Origin: Apilactobacillus kunkeei
Lineage (GTDB): Bacteria; Bacillota; Bacilli; Lactobacillales; Lactobacillaceae
Direction of reading: 5' to 3'
Length of the DNA stretch: 64,000 nt
NCBI RefSeq assembly: GCF_005930975.1
Contig: NZ_VBSE01000043.1
Location: 174,854 to 238,853, forward strand
Shown: piece by piece, positions 33,070 through 43,964 of the stretch
Position numbering within the stretch: position 1 is the first letter of the stretch
How the letters are laid out: every line of letters begins with the position of its first letter
Notes under the pieces: generated by a model
What the model was told of the DNA's origin: nothing
The model's input: only the letters and a program-made list of their open reading frames with translations
The model's database searches: none
Position numbers and translations under genes: made by a program

Positions 33070-34857
33070 TCATTTTTCAATATTATTTAATGAGTATTTG
33101 ATATTCTTTGCTGTTTTAGAATTAATACCCAATGCTTCAATTTCATTAATTGGAGCGTTGGCAATTTTATTCATTGTCTTAAACTTGTTCAATAACTTAC
33201 TTCTAGTTTTTGGTCCAACTCCCTCAATTGTATCAAGTTCTGAGCTAAGTGAATGCTTAGTGTGAACTTGACGATGGAAGTTAATGGCAAATCTATGAAC
33301 TTCGTCTTGAATTCTTTGAACAAGATAGAATGCCTGACTCTTCGGATTCAATGAAATATGTTCATCCAATTGTCCAAATAATAAGTCGGCAGTCTTATGT
33401 TTATCGTTTTTAACCATTCCAGCAACCGGAATTTCCAAGCCTAACTCGTTTTCCAAAACATCCTTAACCGCATTTAACTGGATTTCTCCACCATCCATTA
33501 AAATTAGATCCGGCAAGTCAGCATGTTCTTTCAAAAGTCTGGTATATCTTCTTCTAATAACTTCTCTGGTACTTGCTGCTTCATCAGCATGATCTTCGTT
33601 GCGTAATTTATATTTACGATAAGCATTCTTATTAGGTTTACCATCCACAAACTGAATCATGGCTGAAACAATGTCAGCACCTTGAATATGTGAATGGTCA
33701 AATGCTTCTATCGTTTTAGCTGAAGAAATATTCAAGGCAACTGCCAATTCATCAGCAGCTCCCTTAGTCTTGATGTTATCCAGTTCCATCAAACGGAATT
33801 TTTCATCCAAGACTAACTTGGCATTCTTTTGTGCCATATCGATTAAGTCTTTCTTTTGACCTCTTTGCGGAACCCTAACCGGTGTCCCAATGGCTTCTGA
33901 AATCAAATCGGCATCCAAAGTTTCTGGGATTAAAACCTCTTTTGGGGTTTGGTGATCTTCTTCAGAATAAAATTGACCAATAAAATCCTCCATTGTTTCA
34001 ACCGGATCGTCGACAATTGGAAAACTACGCTTAACCCGTTTTAACAGTCTAGCTTGTCTGATAAAGAAGATTTGAATTGAAATCCATCCGTGGTTCACAT
34101 AGTAATTAAAGATGTCACGAGGTGTGGTGTCATTTGAAATAATTTTTTGTTTTTCCACAGTTATTTCAATGTACTTCAATTGATCCCTAATTTCAGCAGC
34201 ACGTTCATATTGCAAAGAATCTGCGGCAATTTTCATCTTTTCAGTCAACATCTTTTTGGCAATCCCTACATCACCATTTAAAAACGACTTAATGTGGCGA
34301 ATTTGATTTTGATATTCAGACTTAGGTACCTTTTTAAAACAAGCTCCTAAACATTGTCCCATGTGATAATAAAGACAAGGTCGATGTTGATAACCGTTAC
34401 ATCTTCTTAAAGGATAAACCTTTTGTAGGAAATGCAATGTTTCATCAGCAGCATATACATTTGGATAAGGGCCAAAGTAGTATCCACCGTCTTTTTTTAT
34501 TGTATTAACAATCTTTAATTGTGGATCTCGTTCATTTGTAATTTTAATGTATGGGTATCCACCATTGCCTTGTTTTAACTGAATGTTATAGTAAGGTCGA
34601 TGTTTTTGAATCAAAGTAATTTCTAGTAAGAATGCTTCTTTGTCATTAGTCGTAATAATAGTTTCAAAGTCCCTAATTTGTGAAACCAATTTGGCTGTCT
34701 TTCCCTCATGGCTACTCTTAAAATATGACCTAACACGATTTTTTAGATTTTTAGCCTTACCAACGTAAATAATTTTACCTAGTTTATTCTTCATCAGATA
34801 ACATCCGGGTAAGTCTGGTAATAATCTAAGTTTATGCTCAATGTGTGAAGTTGCCAT
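33070..34857 (-). CDS. uvrC: UvrABC excinuclease subunit C
   Basis: Makes both incisions in nucleotide excision repair. GIY-YIG domain at the N terminus (LPGCYLMKNKLGKIIYVGKA), Cys cluster, UVR domain (YERAAEIRDQLKYIE) binding UvrB, RNase H-like domain (DHSHIQGADIVSAM) and C-terminal helix-hairpin-helix repeats. I choose ATG 34857 (MATSHIEHKL..., 595 residues) with GAGGTG upstream. Single gene; divergent from the 46-codon ORF. Confidence 0.97.
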   Translation of the reverse strand: MATSHIEHKLRLLPDLPGCYLMKNKLGKIIYVGKAKNLKNRVRSYFKSSHEGKTAKLVSQIRDFETIITTNDKEAFLLEITLIQKHRPYYNIQLKQGNGGYPYIKITNERDPQLKIVNTIKKDGGYYFGPYPNVYAADETLHFLQKVYPLRRCNGYQHRPCLYYHMGQCLGACFKKVPKSEYQNQIRHIKSFLNGDVGIAKKMLTEKMKIAADSLQYERAAEIRDQLKYIEITVEKQKIISNDTTPRDIFNYYVNHGWISIQIFFIRQARLLKRVKRSFPIVDDPVETMEDFIGQFYSEEDHQTPKEVLIPETLDADLISEAIGTPVRVPQRGQKKDLIDMAQKNAKLVLDEKFRLMELDNIKTKGAADELAVALNISSAKTIEAFDHSHIQGADIVSAMIQFVDGKPNKNAYRKYKLRNEDHADEAASTREVIRRRYTRLLKEHADLPDLILMDGGEIQLNAVKDVLENELGLEIPVAGMVKNDKHKTADLLFGQLDEHISLNPKSQAFYLVQRIQDEVHRFAINFHRQVHTKHSLSSELDTIEGVGPKTRSKLLNKFKTMNKIANAPINEIEALGINSKTAKNIKYSLNNIEK

Positions 34858-34943
34858 TTTATCACCTCGTTTAAAAAAACACTTCAATATGACAAATTCG
34901 ATTTAATTTGCTATCATATACCATAATAAGGAGATGCATAATT

Positions 34944-35084
34944 ATGGGTTTAAATATTCAACGTAACAACGACTTAAATGCTATGTTCGATAAGTTTGCC
35001 AAACTGGACACTAAGAACGAAGATCGCGATAAATTTTTAAAACGTAAAGATAAGAAATCAACCGATAAAAAGAAAGAAAAATAA
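34944..35084 (+). CDS. Small basic 46-residue protein (possibly SPJ_0845 family)
   Basis: A short ORF with an excellent AAGGAG site, ATG start and its own terminator. It begins MGLNIQRNNDLNAMFDKFAK and ends in a Lys-rich tail (KKSTDKKKEK). The N-terminal pattern MGL..(R)..DL..MFD.FA resembles small lactobacillus/streptococcus proteins annotated as the SPJ_0845 family; that match is from memory and not verified. Function unknown. It is divergent from uvrC and convergent with the MazG-like gene. Confidence 0.75.
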   Translation: MGLNIQRNNDLNAMFDKFAKLDTKNEDRDKFLKRKDKKSTDKKKEK

Positions 35085-35091
35085 TATAATT

Positions 35092-35128
35092 TAGGCTTCA
35101 CAATTAAATTGTGAAGCCTATTTTTTAT
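35092..35128. terminator. Bidirectional terminator
   Basis: TAGGCTTCACAATT-A-AATTGTGAAGCCTA with flanking A/T runs, shared by the 46-codon ORF and the MazG-like gene; the last bases of the latter are in the T-run. Confidence 0.93.
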
Positions 35129-35397
35129 TGTTTATTTAGGCGGTTAATATTGAATTCAGCAATTTCTTCAAAATCAATATTGTTCCATTCTGCAACTTGA
35201 GATAGGTACCAAAGTACGTCTCCCATTTCCTTCACTAACTTTTCACGGTCTAGTGAATCGCCATGGAAAGTGTACTTCTTTACTAGGTCAACAACTTGAC
35301 CAGTTTCACTAGCTAGCCCAAGTGCACAATTAGTTAAAACTTGTTCATTTCCGTGTAACGTTTTGTTAGCAGCTTTTTGGTAATCATTAAATTCCAC
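35125..35397 (-). CDS. MazG-like NTP pyrophosphohydrolase-family protein
   Basis: A 90-residue single MazG-like domain: LGLASETGQVVDLVKKY and EMGDVLWYLSQVAE are the two metal-site helices. The second acidic residue of the usual GEAGEVVD motif is Gln here (SETGQVVD), while the ExxD of the second helix is kept. Such proteins hydrolyse (d)NTPs in housecleaning, but the altered motif leaves activity open. It directly follows ysxC (stop and start adjacent). Confidence 0.85.
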   Translation of the reverse strand: MEFNDYQKAANKTLHGNEQVLTNCALGLASETGQVVDLVKKYTFHGDSLDREKLVKEMGDVLWYLSQVAEWNNIDFEEIAEFNINRLNKQ

Positions 35398-35988
35398 TTA
35401 TTTTACCCCCGTTTTACTTTCAATCCATTTCCAAACTTCTTCTTTTCCGTACTTACTTAAAGCAGAAAATAATTGTATTTCATCACCATCGTTTAAGTCA
35501 ACAGTCTTGTTTAAAATACTTTCTTCTTTATTCCACTTACTCTTAGGAGTCTTATCCATTTTAGTAGCCAAAACTAAAGTTGGAATGTCATAGTATTTTA
35601 GAAACTCGTACATTTGCAAATCATCTTGACTTGGTGCACGTCTACCATCAATTAATAAAACAACTCCCTTTAGTTGCTTTCTAGTGGTTAGATATGTTTC
35701 AATCATTTCTCCCCATTTAGCACGTTGTGCTTTTGAAATTTTCGCATAACCATAACCCGGAATATCAACAAAGAATAGTTTTTCGTCTAAGTTATAGAAA
35801 TTCAATGTTTGAGTCTTTCCTGGTTTGTTAGAGGTTCTAGCATAACCGTTACGATTAATTAACACATTGGTTAAAGAAGATTTTCCCACATTGGAGCGAC
35901 CAACCAATGCAATTTCTGGATATCCATTACTTGGGTATTGTTTTGGTTCCACCGCACTGATATCGATATTGACGTTGTGTACATCCAT
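35398..35988 (-). CDS. engB: Ribosome biogenesis GTPase YsxC/EngB
   Basis: TRAFAC GTPase for late 50S assembly. G1 [13 protein letters not shown]2/G3 [13 protein letters not shown]4 ATKMDK, G5 FSALSKYG. 196 residues. ATG start. It follows clpX, the conserved tig-clpX-ysxC order, and is adjacent to the MazG-like gene. Confidence 0.97.
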   Translation of the reverse strand: MDVHNVNIDISAVEPKQYPSNGYPEIALVGRSNVGKSSLTNVLINRNGYARTSNKPGKTQTLNFYNLDEKLFFVDIPGYGYAKISKAQRAKWGEMIETYLTTRKQLKGVVLLIDGRRAPSQDDLQMYEFLKYYDIPTLVLATKMDKTPKSKWNKEESILNKTVDLNDGDEIQLFSALSKYGKEEVWKWIESKTGVK

Positions 35989-36092
35989 CTTAATTCACTC
36001 GTTTCTGTAATTTTATATATCAATTTTACCATAAAAAAGGTACCTTCATAAATGCATTTACCACAAAAATACCTTTTAATTATTATAAAAAC

Positions 36093-36130
36093 AAAAGGCC
36101 TTACAGTGTTAAATACTGTAAGGCTTTTTA
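36093..36130 (-). terminator. Terminator after clpX
   Basis: Minus strand AAAAAGCCTTACAGTATTTAACACTGTAAGGC followed by CTTTTG; the hairpin stem is CCTTACAGT/ACTGTAAGG. Confidence 0.9.
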
Positions 36131-37366
36131 TTATTGAGCTTCTTTTACAATCTTTGGTTCTGATTTTTTCGAAACAGAGTCAGCGGTAACTATAACTTTC
36201 TTAACATCATTATCGCTTGGTACTTCGTACATAATATCTCTCATAGTATCTTCCATGATTGATCTTAATCCACGGGCACCCGTCTTTCTTTCAATAGCTG
36301 TATGAGCCATTTCTTTTAGAGCATCATCTTCAAATTCCAACTCAACTCCATCGAGTGACATTAGTTTAACGTATTGTTTAACCAATGCATTCTTAGGTTC
36401 CGTTAAAATTCTAACCAAATCTTCTTCACTTAACTTGTTTAAAGCAGTAAGAATTGGCAAACGACCAATAAATTCTGGAATTAGACCAAATTGTAGCAAG
36501 TCACTTGGAATAACGTGTTGCATAATGTTATCGTCATTAACTTTAGCTGCTTCGCTGGAATCCGTACCAAATCCGATGGTCTTATCTCCTAAACGATGTT
36601 TTACGATGTCTTGAATACCATCAAATGCACCACCAACGATGAATAAAATGTTCTTAGTATCAATTTGAATCATTTCTTGTTGTGGATGCTTTCTACCACC
36701 ATTAGGTGGAACACTGGCAACTGTACCTTCTAGAATTTTCAATAGTGCTTGTTGAACACCTTCACCGGAGACATCACGAGTAATAGAAACATTTTCAGAT
36801 TTCTTAGCAATCTTATCAATTTCATCAACGTAAATAATTCCCTTTTCGGCTCTTTCAACATCAAAGTCAGCATTTTGAAGTAGCTTTAGTAAGATGTTTT
36901 CAACATCTTCACCCACATAACCAGCTTCAGTAAGTGTTGTAGCATCAGCGATTGCAAATGGAACGTTTAAAATACGAGCCAGTGATTGAGCAAGGTATGT
37001 TTTACCTGAACCAGTTGGTCCAATGATTGAAATATTACTCTTCTGTAGTTCAGTATCGTCATCATCGTCTAAGTTATTAACACGCTTATAATGGTTATAT
37101 ACAGCAACTGCTAAAGTCTTCTTAGCTTCATCTTGACCAATTACGTAATCGTTTAATTTATCAACGATTTCCTTTGGGCTTAATGACTTAATTGTTGTAT
37201 CTGCATTTTCTTGCGCTAATTCTTCGTCGACGATATCTTTACATAAATCGATACATTCATTACAAATATATACGCCAGGTCCCGCGACGATTTTCTTTAC
37301 TTGATCTTGTGATTTACCACAAAATGAACAAGTAATGGGGCCTTTTCCTTCATTATCTTCAAACAA
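36131..37366 (-). CDS. clpX: ATP-dependent Clp protease ATP-binding subunit ClpX
   Basis: AAA+ unfoldase feeding ClpP. N-terminal zinc-binding domain (CSFCGK...CNECIDLC), Walker A GPTGSGKT, Walker [10 protein letters not shown], the pore loop GYVGED, and sensor regions [11 protein letters not shown] prefer the TTG at 37366 ([10 protein letters not shown]..., 411 residues): AGGGGTG lies six bases upstream, whereas the in-frame GTG at 37375 is part of that site. Follows tig with a terminator between. Confidence 0.95.
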   Translation of the reverse strand: MFEDNEGKGPITCSFCGKSQDQVKKIVAGPGVYICNECIDLCKDIVDEELAQENADTTIKSLSPKEIVDKLNDYVIGQDEAKKTLAVAVYNHYKRVNNLDDDDDTELQKSNISIIGPTGSGKTYLAQSLARILNVPFAIADATTLTEAGYVGEDVENILLKLLQNADFDVERAEKGIIYVDEIDKIAKKSENVSITRDVSGEGVQQALLKILEGTVASVPPNGGRKHPQQEMIQIDTKNILFIVGGAFDGIQDIVKHRLGDKTIGFGTDSSEAAKVNDDNIMQHVIPSDLLQFGLIPEFIGRLPILTALNKLSEEDLVRILTEPKNALVKQYVKLMSLDGVELEFEDDALKEMAHTAIERKTGARGLRSIMEDTMRDIMYEVPSDNDVKKVIVTADSVSKKSEPKIVKEAQ

Positions 37367-37448
37367 AAACTTCACCCCTATATAATTACGATATTATTTT
37401 AAATAATACCACATTATTAATATTGATAACATCATAATGCTTTAGATT

Positions 37449-37487
37449 AAAAAAGGTCCAATTAACTAATTGTTAACTGGACCTTTA
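37449..37487 (-). terminator. Terminator after tig
   Basis: Minus strand AGGTCCAGTTAAC-AATTA-GTTAATTGGACCT followed by TTTTT. Confidence 0.92.
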
Positions 37488-37506
37488 ATATTAACAAAAA
37501 TCTAAA

Positions 37507-38811
37507 TTATTTGTTAATTTTTGACTTTGGTTCTTGTTTTGCGTTGTCAGTGATTAACTTAACAGCGTTTTGAATTGAAATATCATGTTTCAACATGTCT
37601 TCAGTTAAAGCACCACGTACGGCTTCTTCTTTCATACCGTATTGAGCAGCTAAGTCCTTAACTTGTTGATCAATTTCTTCTTGTGATGGAACGATATTAG
37701 CGTCCTTAACAATTGCTTCTAGTACAAGGTTAGTCTTAACACGTTCGTCAGCACCTTGAGCAAATTGTTTCTTCAAGTCTTCTGGCTTAGTACCAGTTAG
37801 TTGGAAGTACATTTCAGCATTGATACCTTGTTGTTGCATACTTGCAAGGTATTGATCCATTTGACGTTGAACGTCTTCATCAATCATTGCTTGAGGAATT
37901 TCTTTAACAGTAGCATTTGCTACAGCACCCTTAATAGCTTCATCTTCAACTTGAGTGTCACCTTCGGCCTTCTTTTGATCCTTTAATTGGTCCTTAATCT
38001 TAGCCTTTAGTTCTTCTAGACTATCAACATCTTCGTCAACGTCCTTAGCAAATTCGTCATCTAGTTCAGGCATTTGCTTTTCTTTAACTTCATGAATCTT
38101 AGTCTTGAATGTAGCTTCTTTTGATGCTAATTCCTTAGCTTGGTAATCTTCTGGGAAAGTTACCTTAACATCAACATCTTCACCAGCTTTGTGACCAACT
38201 AATTGGTCTTCAAAGCCTGGGATAAATGATTTTGAACCTAATTCTAGTGAGTAGTTAGTTGCTTGACCACCATCAAATTGTTTGCCGTCAACATAACCAT
38301 CAAAGTCGATAACAACAGTGTCACCGTTTTCAGCAGCCTTGTCTTCTTTAAGAACTAATTCTGCTTGATTCTTACGCATGTCTTCAATCTTTGCGTCTAC
38401 ATCTTTTTGGTATACACGAGTATTTGGTTTTTCAACAACGATTCCTTTGTAATCACCTAGTTCTACTTCAGGCTTAACAGTAACGTTAGCTTTTAGAACC
38501 CATGGTTGATCCTTTTCTAGACTATCAATGTTAACTTCTGGTTGAGCAACTGGTTCAATACCAGTTTCCTTGATAGCTTCACTGTATGCTTCTGGTAAAA
38601 GAATGTTTAAAGCATCTTGGTATAGAGCTTCTTCACCATACATTTCGTTAAATACTTGGCGTGAAACTTTTCCCTTACGGAAACCAGGAACAGTGATGTT
38701 TTTCTTGTTCTTGTTGAAGGCTTGATCTAAACCTTCTTTTACTTTGTCAACACTAATTTCGAATGTTAATTCACCGTCATTAGTGCCTTTTTTTTCCCAT
38801 TTAGCTGACAT
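37507..38811 (-). CDS. tig: Trigger factor
   Basis: Ribosome-bound chaperone and peptidyl-prolyl isomerase. The ribosome-binding signature [12 protein letters not shown] is near residue 45. An FKBP-type PPIase domain (about 165-245: [19 protein letters not shown]) and the helical C-terminal chaperone arms follow. 434 residues. ATG with GGAGGG upstream and its own promoter. Confidence 0.98.
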   Translation of the reverse strand: MSAKWEKKGTNDGELTFEISVDKVKEGLDQAFNKNKKNITVPGFRKGKVSRQVFNEMYGEEALYQDALNILLPEAYSEAIKETGIEPVAQPEVNIDSLEKDQPWVLKANVTVKPEVELGDYKGIVVEKPNTRVYQKDVDAKIEDMRKNQAELVLKEDKAAENGDTVVIDFDGYVDGKQFDGGQATNYSLELGSKSFIPGFEDQLVGHKAGEDVDVKVTFPEDYQAKELASKEATFKTKIHEVKEKQMPELDDEFAKDVDEDVDSLEELKAKIKDQLKDQKKAEGDTQVEDEAIKGAVANATVKEIPQAMIDEDVQRQMDQYLASMQQQGINAEMYFQLTGTKPEDLKKQFAQGADERVKTNLVLEAIVKDANIVPSQEEIDQQVKDLAAQYGMKEEAVRGALTEDMLKHDISIQNAVKLITDNAKQEPKSKINK

Positions 38812-38872
38812 TATTTTCCCTCCGACATGAAAATATAATTTTTACAATTTTCTTCTAATTGCGCACCTCTAT

Positions 38873-38901
38873 ATTTTAACGTAACACAAGTAAAAAGTAA
38901 A
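38873..38901 (-). promoter_or_regulatory. Promoter of tig
   Basis: TTTACT (38896-38901), 17-base spacer, TAAAAT (38873-38878) on the minus strand, about 60 bases before tig. Confidence 0.65.
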
Positions 38902-38933
38902 TAATTATAGGTTTTTAGCTTATTTTTATGTAC

Positions 38934-38970
38934 AAAAAAAGATTCAGATAAAAATCTGAATCTCTTTTTT
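38934..38970 (-). terminator. Terminator after tuf
   Basis: Minus strand GATTCAGAT-TTTT-ATCTGAATC followed by T7, immediately after the tuf stop. Confidence 0.95.
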
Positions 38971-38978
38971 AGAATTGA

Positions 38979-40166
<1,188 letters not shown>

Positions 40167-40232
40167 TTATGAAAACCTCCTATAAATTTCGAAAGATTTG
40201 AGTTAGCAAACGCCAACCCATCTTTATGATTT

Positions 40233-40260
40233 ATTATACTACATCTTCTCAAAAAGACAA
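40233..40260 (-). promoter_or_regulatory. Strong promoter of tuf
   Basis: TTGTCT (40255-40260), 16-base spacer, perfect TATAAT (40233-40238), giving a leader of about 60 bases with a GGAGG site. Confidence 0.82.
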
Positions 40261-40354
40261 AATCACATATCAGTCTCAAGAAGAATTCCTTTAATATTAT
40301 AGCTACTGTATTTTTATTTGTAAACACAAAAAAACTATATTTAACAATTTTATT

Positions 40355-41269
40355 CTATTTAATTGAATTAAACTGTCGCTTTATGATTTCGATTAATTTT
40401 ACGTAATCATTGTTATCATCATCTGTGTACTCTTTTGCGCTTAGATATGCCTGTATTGATAAATCATACCACCTGTTTGCATCCAGAATTAGTTCGTCAT
40501 TAAATGGGTACATCAAAATTGATTGATGTTGAAAATAACTACTCAATAACATAAATTTTTCTGGATCCATCATGTACTCTTCATTTAATCGATTAAAGAT
40601 TAACTGGTATGATTTCATATCTTGAAGTGATTTAATTTCACTCATCTTAACTTTCTTTGTCTTTCCATCAATCCAAATCATATCAACAATCTCGTTTGAA
40701 CCAACTTTTCTTAACGTATCGATTATCTCTGCTTTAATGACAGATTGGACAAATGGATCCATCAAAACAAAACGACTATATTTTAAAAATTCATCGTACG
40801 GTAAATGTTGTCCATTTAAAAACGCTTCTTTTTGCCAATACATCGTCTGTTTACTACTTATATGGTAGAACTTTTGCGCAAGTTGATGAATTTCTTCGTT
40901 TGAATTACTTCTAAAAAAAGCTTCGCTTTCTTTAATTAGCTTTAAGCCATCATTGTAATAACTAGTGTTTGATTTAAACGTTTCAACAATTTCTCTAGAT
41001 TTAATGTATTCATTGTTCTTTAATAACACATTAATCATTAATAAAAAGTCATTCTCATTTGCGGTAAATGCATTTGGATTTTCCATAACTTCTTTTCTTG
41101 CTTCAACATATTGCTTTAAGCTAAAAAGAGATTGAACTAATAATACTTCAATCTCTTCGCTCGGCTGATTTTCTAAGTAATTTTTGGCTTTGTTGATAGC
41201 TAATTGATATTTTTTATCATCAATATGGGATGCAATATCCTTGGCTATTTGTGAACTTTGTTCATCCAT
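40355..41269 (-). CDS. Helical-repeat (TPR-like) protein of unknown function
   Basis: A 304-residue soluble, all-helical protein; regular helix pairs such as KKYQLAINKAKNYLEN, EVLLVQSLFSLKQYVEARK and DFLLMINVLLKNNEYIKSRE look like tetratricopeptide-type repeats in the first 130 residues. The rest is unfamiliar. ATG 41269 has GGAG eight bases upstream. It lies 28 bases after RNase J2 in the same direction, so an RNA-decay or scaffolding role is conceivable, but only from position. Confidence 0.8.
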   Translation of the reverse strand: MDEQSSQIAKDIASHIDDKKYQLAINKAKNYLENQPSEEIEVLLVQSLFSLKQYVEARKEVMENPNAFTANENDFLLMINVLLKNNEYIKSREIVETFKSNTSYYNDGLKLIKESEAFFRSNSNEEIHQLAQKFYHISSKQTMYWQKEAFLNGQHLPYDEFLKYSRFVLMDPFVQSVIKAEIIDTLRKVGSNEIVDMIWIDGKTKKVKMSEIKSLQDMKSYQLIFNRLNEEYMMDPEKFMLLSSYFQHQSILMYPFNDELILDANRWYDLSIQAYLSAKEYTDDDNNDYVKLIEIIKRQFNSIK

Positions 41270-41297
41270 TAAAATCACTCCGAATAATTAACCTTAT

Positions 41298-42989
41298 TTA
41301 TTTTTGTGGTCGCTTCTTTTTATGATGTTGGTTTACTTCCATAATAACTGGAAGAATTACTGGACGACGCTTTGTCTTATCAAATAAGAAATGACTAATT
41401 TTTTCTCTAACTGATTGTTTCAAGTGGCTCCAATCAAATTCCTTATTATCAAGATTCAATTGAATAGTCTTAGAAACAATTTCAGCGGCTTCATTCATTA
41501 GGTCTTTATTTGACTTAACGTAAATGAATCCCCTTGAAGTTATCTTAGGACGAGAGATAATAATCTTTTTCTTTCTATCAATTGTAACTACAACAATGAA
41601 GATACCATCTTCTGATAGCACCTTACGGTCACGTAAAACAATGTTACCAATGTCTCCAACACCAATACCATCAATCATAGTGTTACCCGCTTCAACGGCA
41701 TTACCATGGTGGAATTTTGTGCCATCGTATTCGATAGTTTCACCCTTACTTAGGATTAAGATTTTATCCTCATCGACACCCATGTTAGTAGCCGCACGTT
41801 TGCTTTCATTCATCATCATGTATTCACCACTAACCGGAATGAAGTATTGTGGTTTTAACAAGCTAATTAACATTTGAATGTCTTCAGCACTTGCGTGATC
41901 AGAAACATTTAAATCATTTGAAATAACCTTAACCGTACCGTCTGCCTGGTATACCATGTCATCGGTCTTAGCCATGCTGTTATCCATTGCTGGAGATGGT
42001 GAAGTAGCAATCAATACAACATCACCTGGTTCAATGTTGATATCTTTTTGCTGTTGAGCAGCCATTCTTTGAACAAGCTTGATTGGTTCACTAATTGGAT
42101 TAGTTTCCAATACAACAATTTCGTCGCTTTCCAATTTTTTTAAATCTTCGATGTCTTCAATTAACAAATCTTCTGCAACATTAATGTAACCAGAATCAAT
42201 TGCTAATTTCACTTTGGCATCTAGGTGCTTACCAATAAACACTTTTCTTTCAGATTTTTCTGCCGCATCAAACACTTGTTGAATTCTTAATAGGTTAGCA
42301 GAATTAGCTGCAACAATTACACGGTTCTTACTATCTTCGAATGTATCAAAGATGTATTGGCTGGCTTGAATTTCATTTGCCATTGGGAATGGATTGTCAG
42401 CATTTTGTGAGTCCGCTAATAAAGCGATAACCTTCTTATTACCAACCTTAGCAATTGAACTGTAATCAGTTGCAAAACCGTTACGTAATGCTGGATCAAA
42501 CTTAAAGTCACCAGTGTATACAATTTGTCCTTCTTCAACAGCCAATGAAATTCCCATTGAATCAGGTACCGAATGACTAGTCTTAAAGAAAGTAACTGTA
42601 ACATCATCGGAAAGAATTTCGCTCTTTTCATTAATTACATTGAAGTTGTTAAACTTCTTTGATCTTTCGTTATTCTTAACTTCGTACTTAGCCATTTCAA
42701 TCGTTAACTTTGAACCAAATACTGGAACGTCGAATTCACTGACGAAATATGGTAGTGCACCAATTGAATCCATATCACTATTAGATAGGAAAACTCCGAT
42801 AATCTTTTCCTTGTTTTCACGTAAGTATGTGAAATCTGGAATAACTACATCAATTCCTAACATGTCATTTTCGGGGTATTTTAGACCGCAATCTAAAACA
42901 TAAATTCCATTGTTAATTTCAACGGCATATAGGTTCTTGCCACTCTCCCTTACTCCTCCTAAGGGAATAATTTTTACACTATTTTTCAT
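41298..42989 (-). CDS. rnjB: Ribonuclease J2-like protein, catalytic metal motif degenerate
   Basis: A 563-residue protein of the RNase J family: metallo-beta-lactamase core, beta-CASP domain and C-terminal domain. The HxHxDH motif of the active form (THGHEDH in RNase J1 of this window) is SNSDMDS here (69-75), and the C-terminal HxSGH and PIHGE blocks read NVSDHAS and PVSGE. His139 and Asp161 remain. In Gram-positives J2 partners J1 and is often weakly active or inactive, so a structural or regulatory role is likely. Upstream of the TPR-like gene. Confidence 0.93.
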   Translation of the reverse strand: MKNSVKIIPLGGVRESGKNLYAVEINNGIYVLDCGLKYPENDMLGIDVVIPDFTYLRENKEKIIGVFLSNSDMDSIGALPYFVSEFDVPVFGSKLTIEMAKYEVKNNERSKKFNNFNVINEKSEILSDDVTVTFFKTSHSVPDSMGISLAVEEGQIVYTGDFKFDPALRNGFATDYSSIAKVGNKKVIALLADSQNADNPFPMANEIQASQYIFDTFEDSKNRVIVAANSANLLRIQQVFDAAEKSERKVFIGKHLDAKVKLAIDSGYINVAEDLLIEDIEDLKKLESDEIVVLETNPISEPIKLVQRMAAQQQKDINIEPGDVVLIATSPSPAMDNSMAKTDDMVYQADGTVKVISNDLNVSDHASAEDIQMLISLLKPQYFIPVSGEYMMMNESKRAATNMGVDEDKILILSKGETIEYDGTKFHHGNAVEAGNTMIDGIGVGDIGNIVLRDRKVLSEDGIFIVVVTIDRKKKIIISRPKITSRGFIYVKSNKDLMNEAAEIVSKTIQLNLDNKEFDWSHLKQSVREKISHFLFDKTKRRPVILPVIMEVNQHHKKKRPQK

Positions 42990-43126
42990 GATTCACCTCA
43001 TATAATTTTATGTATATTTTTATTATGAAATAAAATAATTATTTTCAATACGATCTCATTTAACTATCTATAGTGTATCATACTTTTAAATTGAATAATA
43101 ACTGATAAGTGAATATATGTATGTAT

Positions 43127-43163
43127 AAAAAAATGGAACCACTCGTAGAGCAGTTCCATTTTA
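43127..43163 (-). terminator. Terminator after rpsO
   Basis: Minus strand AATGGAACTGCTC-TAC-GAGTGGTTCCATT (two G-U pairs) followed by TTTTT. Confidence 0.88.
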
Positions 43164-43169
43164 AAAATA

Positions 43170-43439
43170 TTAACGACGTAGACCTAAACTCTTGATTAAA
43201 TCACGGTAACGTTGAACATCTTTGTTACGTAAGTATCTTAGTAAGTTACGACGGTGACCGATTTTCTTCAACAAACCACGTTGTGAATGGAAATCTTTCT
43301 TGTGTTCTTTCATGTGACCATTAATTTCGTTAATGTCAGCAGTTAGTACAGCAATTTGTACTTCAGCAGAACCAGTGTCACCATCATGTCTAGCATACTT
43401 CTTGATGATGTCGTTCTTTTCAGCTTGTGTTAGAGCCAT
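43170..43439 (-). CDS. rpsO: 30S ribosomal protein S15
   Basis: Binds 16S rRNA early in platform assembly. [24 protein letters not shown] and [15 protein letters not shown] are the S15 signatures. ATG 43439 gives 89 residues and is preceded by AAAGGTGGG; the extra residues upstream in frame would cover this site. The leader can fold into an S15-type structure (43469-43522). Confidence 0.97.
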   Translation of the reverse strand: MALTQAEKNDIIKKYARHDGDTGSAEVQIAVLTADINEINGHMKEHKKDFHSQRGLLKKIGHRRNLLRYLRNKDVQRYRDLIKSLGLRR

Positions 43440-43468
43440 TGTGTTTCCCACCTTTCAAAAGTAAATAT

Positions 43469-43550
43469 ACCAGATACTGAGTAAAGCGCCAGATGAGAGC
43501 AGCGACAAAACTAAGTATCGGTACTGTAGTTTTAAACTACGTTAATTATA
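43469..43550 (-). promoter_or_regulatory. rpsO promoter and structured leader (candidate S15 autoregulatory RNA)
   Basis: TATAAT lies at 43545-43550 (minus strand). The leader then shows the short hairpin GTAGTTT/AAACTAC (43526-43540) and an outer stem in which ACCGATACT (43522-43514) pairs with AGTATCTGGT (43478-43469) with one bulge. Inside it, GTCGC can pair with GGCGC. S15 leaders are autoregulated in several bacteria; that this one is such a leader is inference. Confidence 0.55.
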
Positions 43551-43626
43551 CTACTATGATTACTTGAAAATAGCAAGATAATATCATTATTAATATGATT
43601 GTACAAATCCGAATTATATAATTCTA

Positions 43627-43655
43627 TTGCTTTTTTAAGTTGTCTTTTGTATAAT
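43627..43655 (+). promoter_or_regulatory. Promoter of rpsT
   Basis: TTGCTT (43627-43632), 17-base spacer, perfect TATAAT (43650-43655), plus strand. Confidence 0.78.
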
Positions 43656-43714
43656 AAAAGTCGTTGAAATTTAAGGATTTTAAATAAAATTCGACTTTTT
43701 TGGAGGTGAATTTC

Positions 43715-43963
43715 ATGCCTGTTATTAAATCTGCTATCGAACGTGTAAAAACTAATGAAAAAGCAAACAAACGTAACGCATCTCAACTAAGCAAGATGAG
43801 AACTGCTGTTAAGAAGTTTGAAAAAGCTGATGCTAACGCTGACAACCGTGAAGAACTATTCAACAACGCTGTTAGTGCATTAGACCATGCTAAGTCAAAG
43901 GGCTTAATCAAAGCTAACACTGCTGCACGTAACAAATCACGTCTAGCTAAGTTAAACAAGTAA
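43715..43963 (+). CDS. rpsT: 30S ribosomal protein S20
   Basis: Small-subunit primary binder. [20 protein letters not shown] and [22 protein letters not shown] are typical. ATG 43715, 83 residues, preceded by TGGAGGTG. Own promoter and terminator; convergent with holA, divergent from rpsO. Confidence 0.97.
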   Translation: MPVIKSAIERVKTNEKANKRNASQLSKMRTAVKKFEKADANADNREELFNNAVSALDHAKSKGLIKANTAARNKSRLAKLNK

Positions 43964-43964
43964 A

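Noticed and set aside
43532..43786. Minus-strand ORF of 84 residues between rpsO and rpsT
   Set aside because: Overlaps the rpsT promoter and coding start in antisense and the rpsO promoter; no family resemblance.
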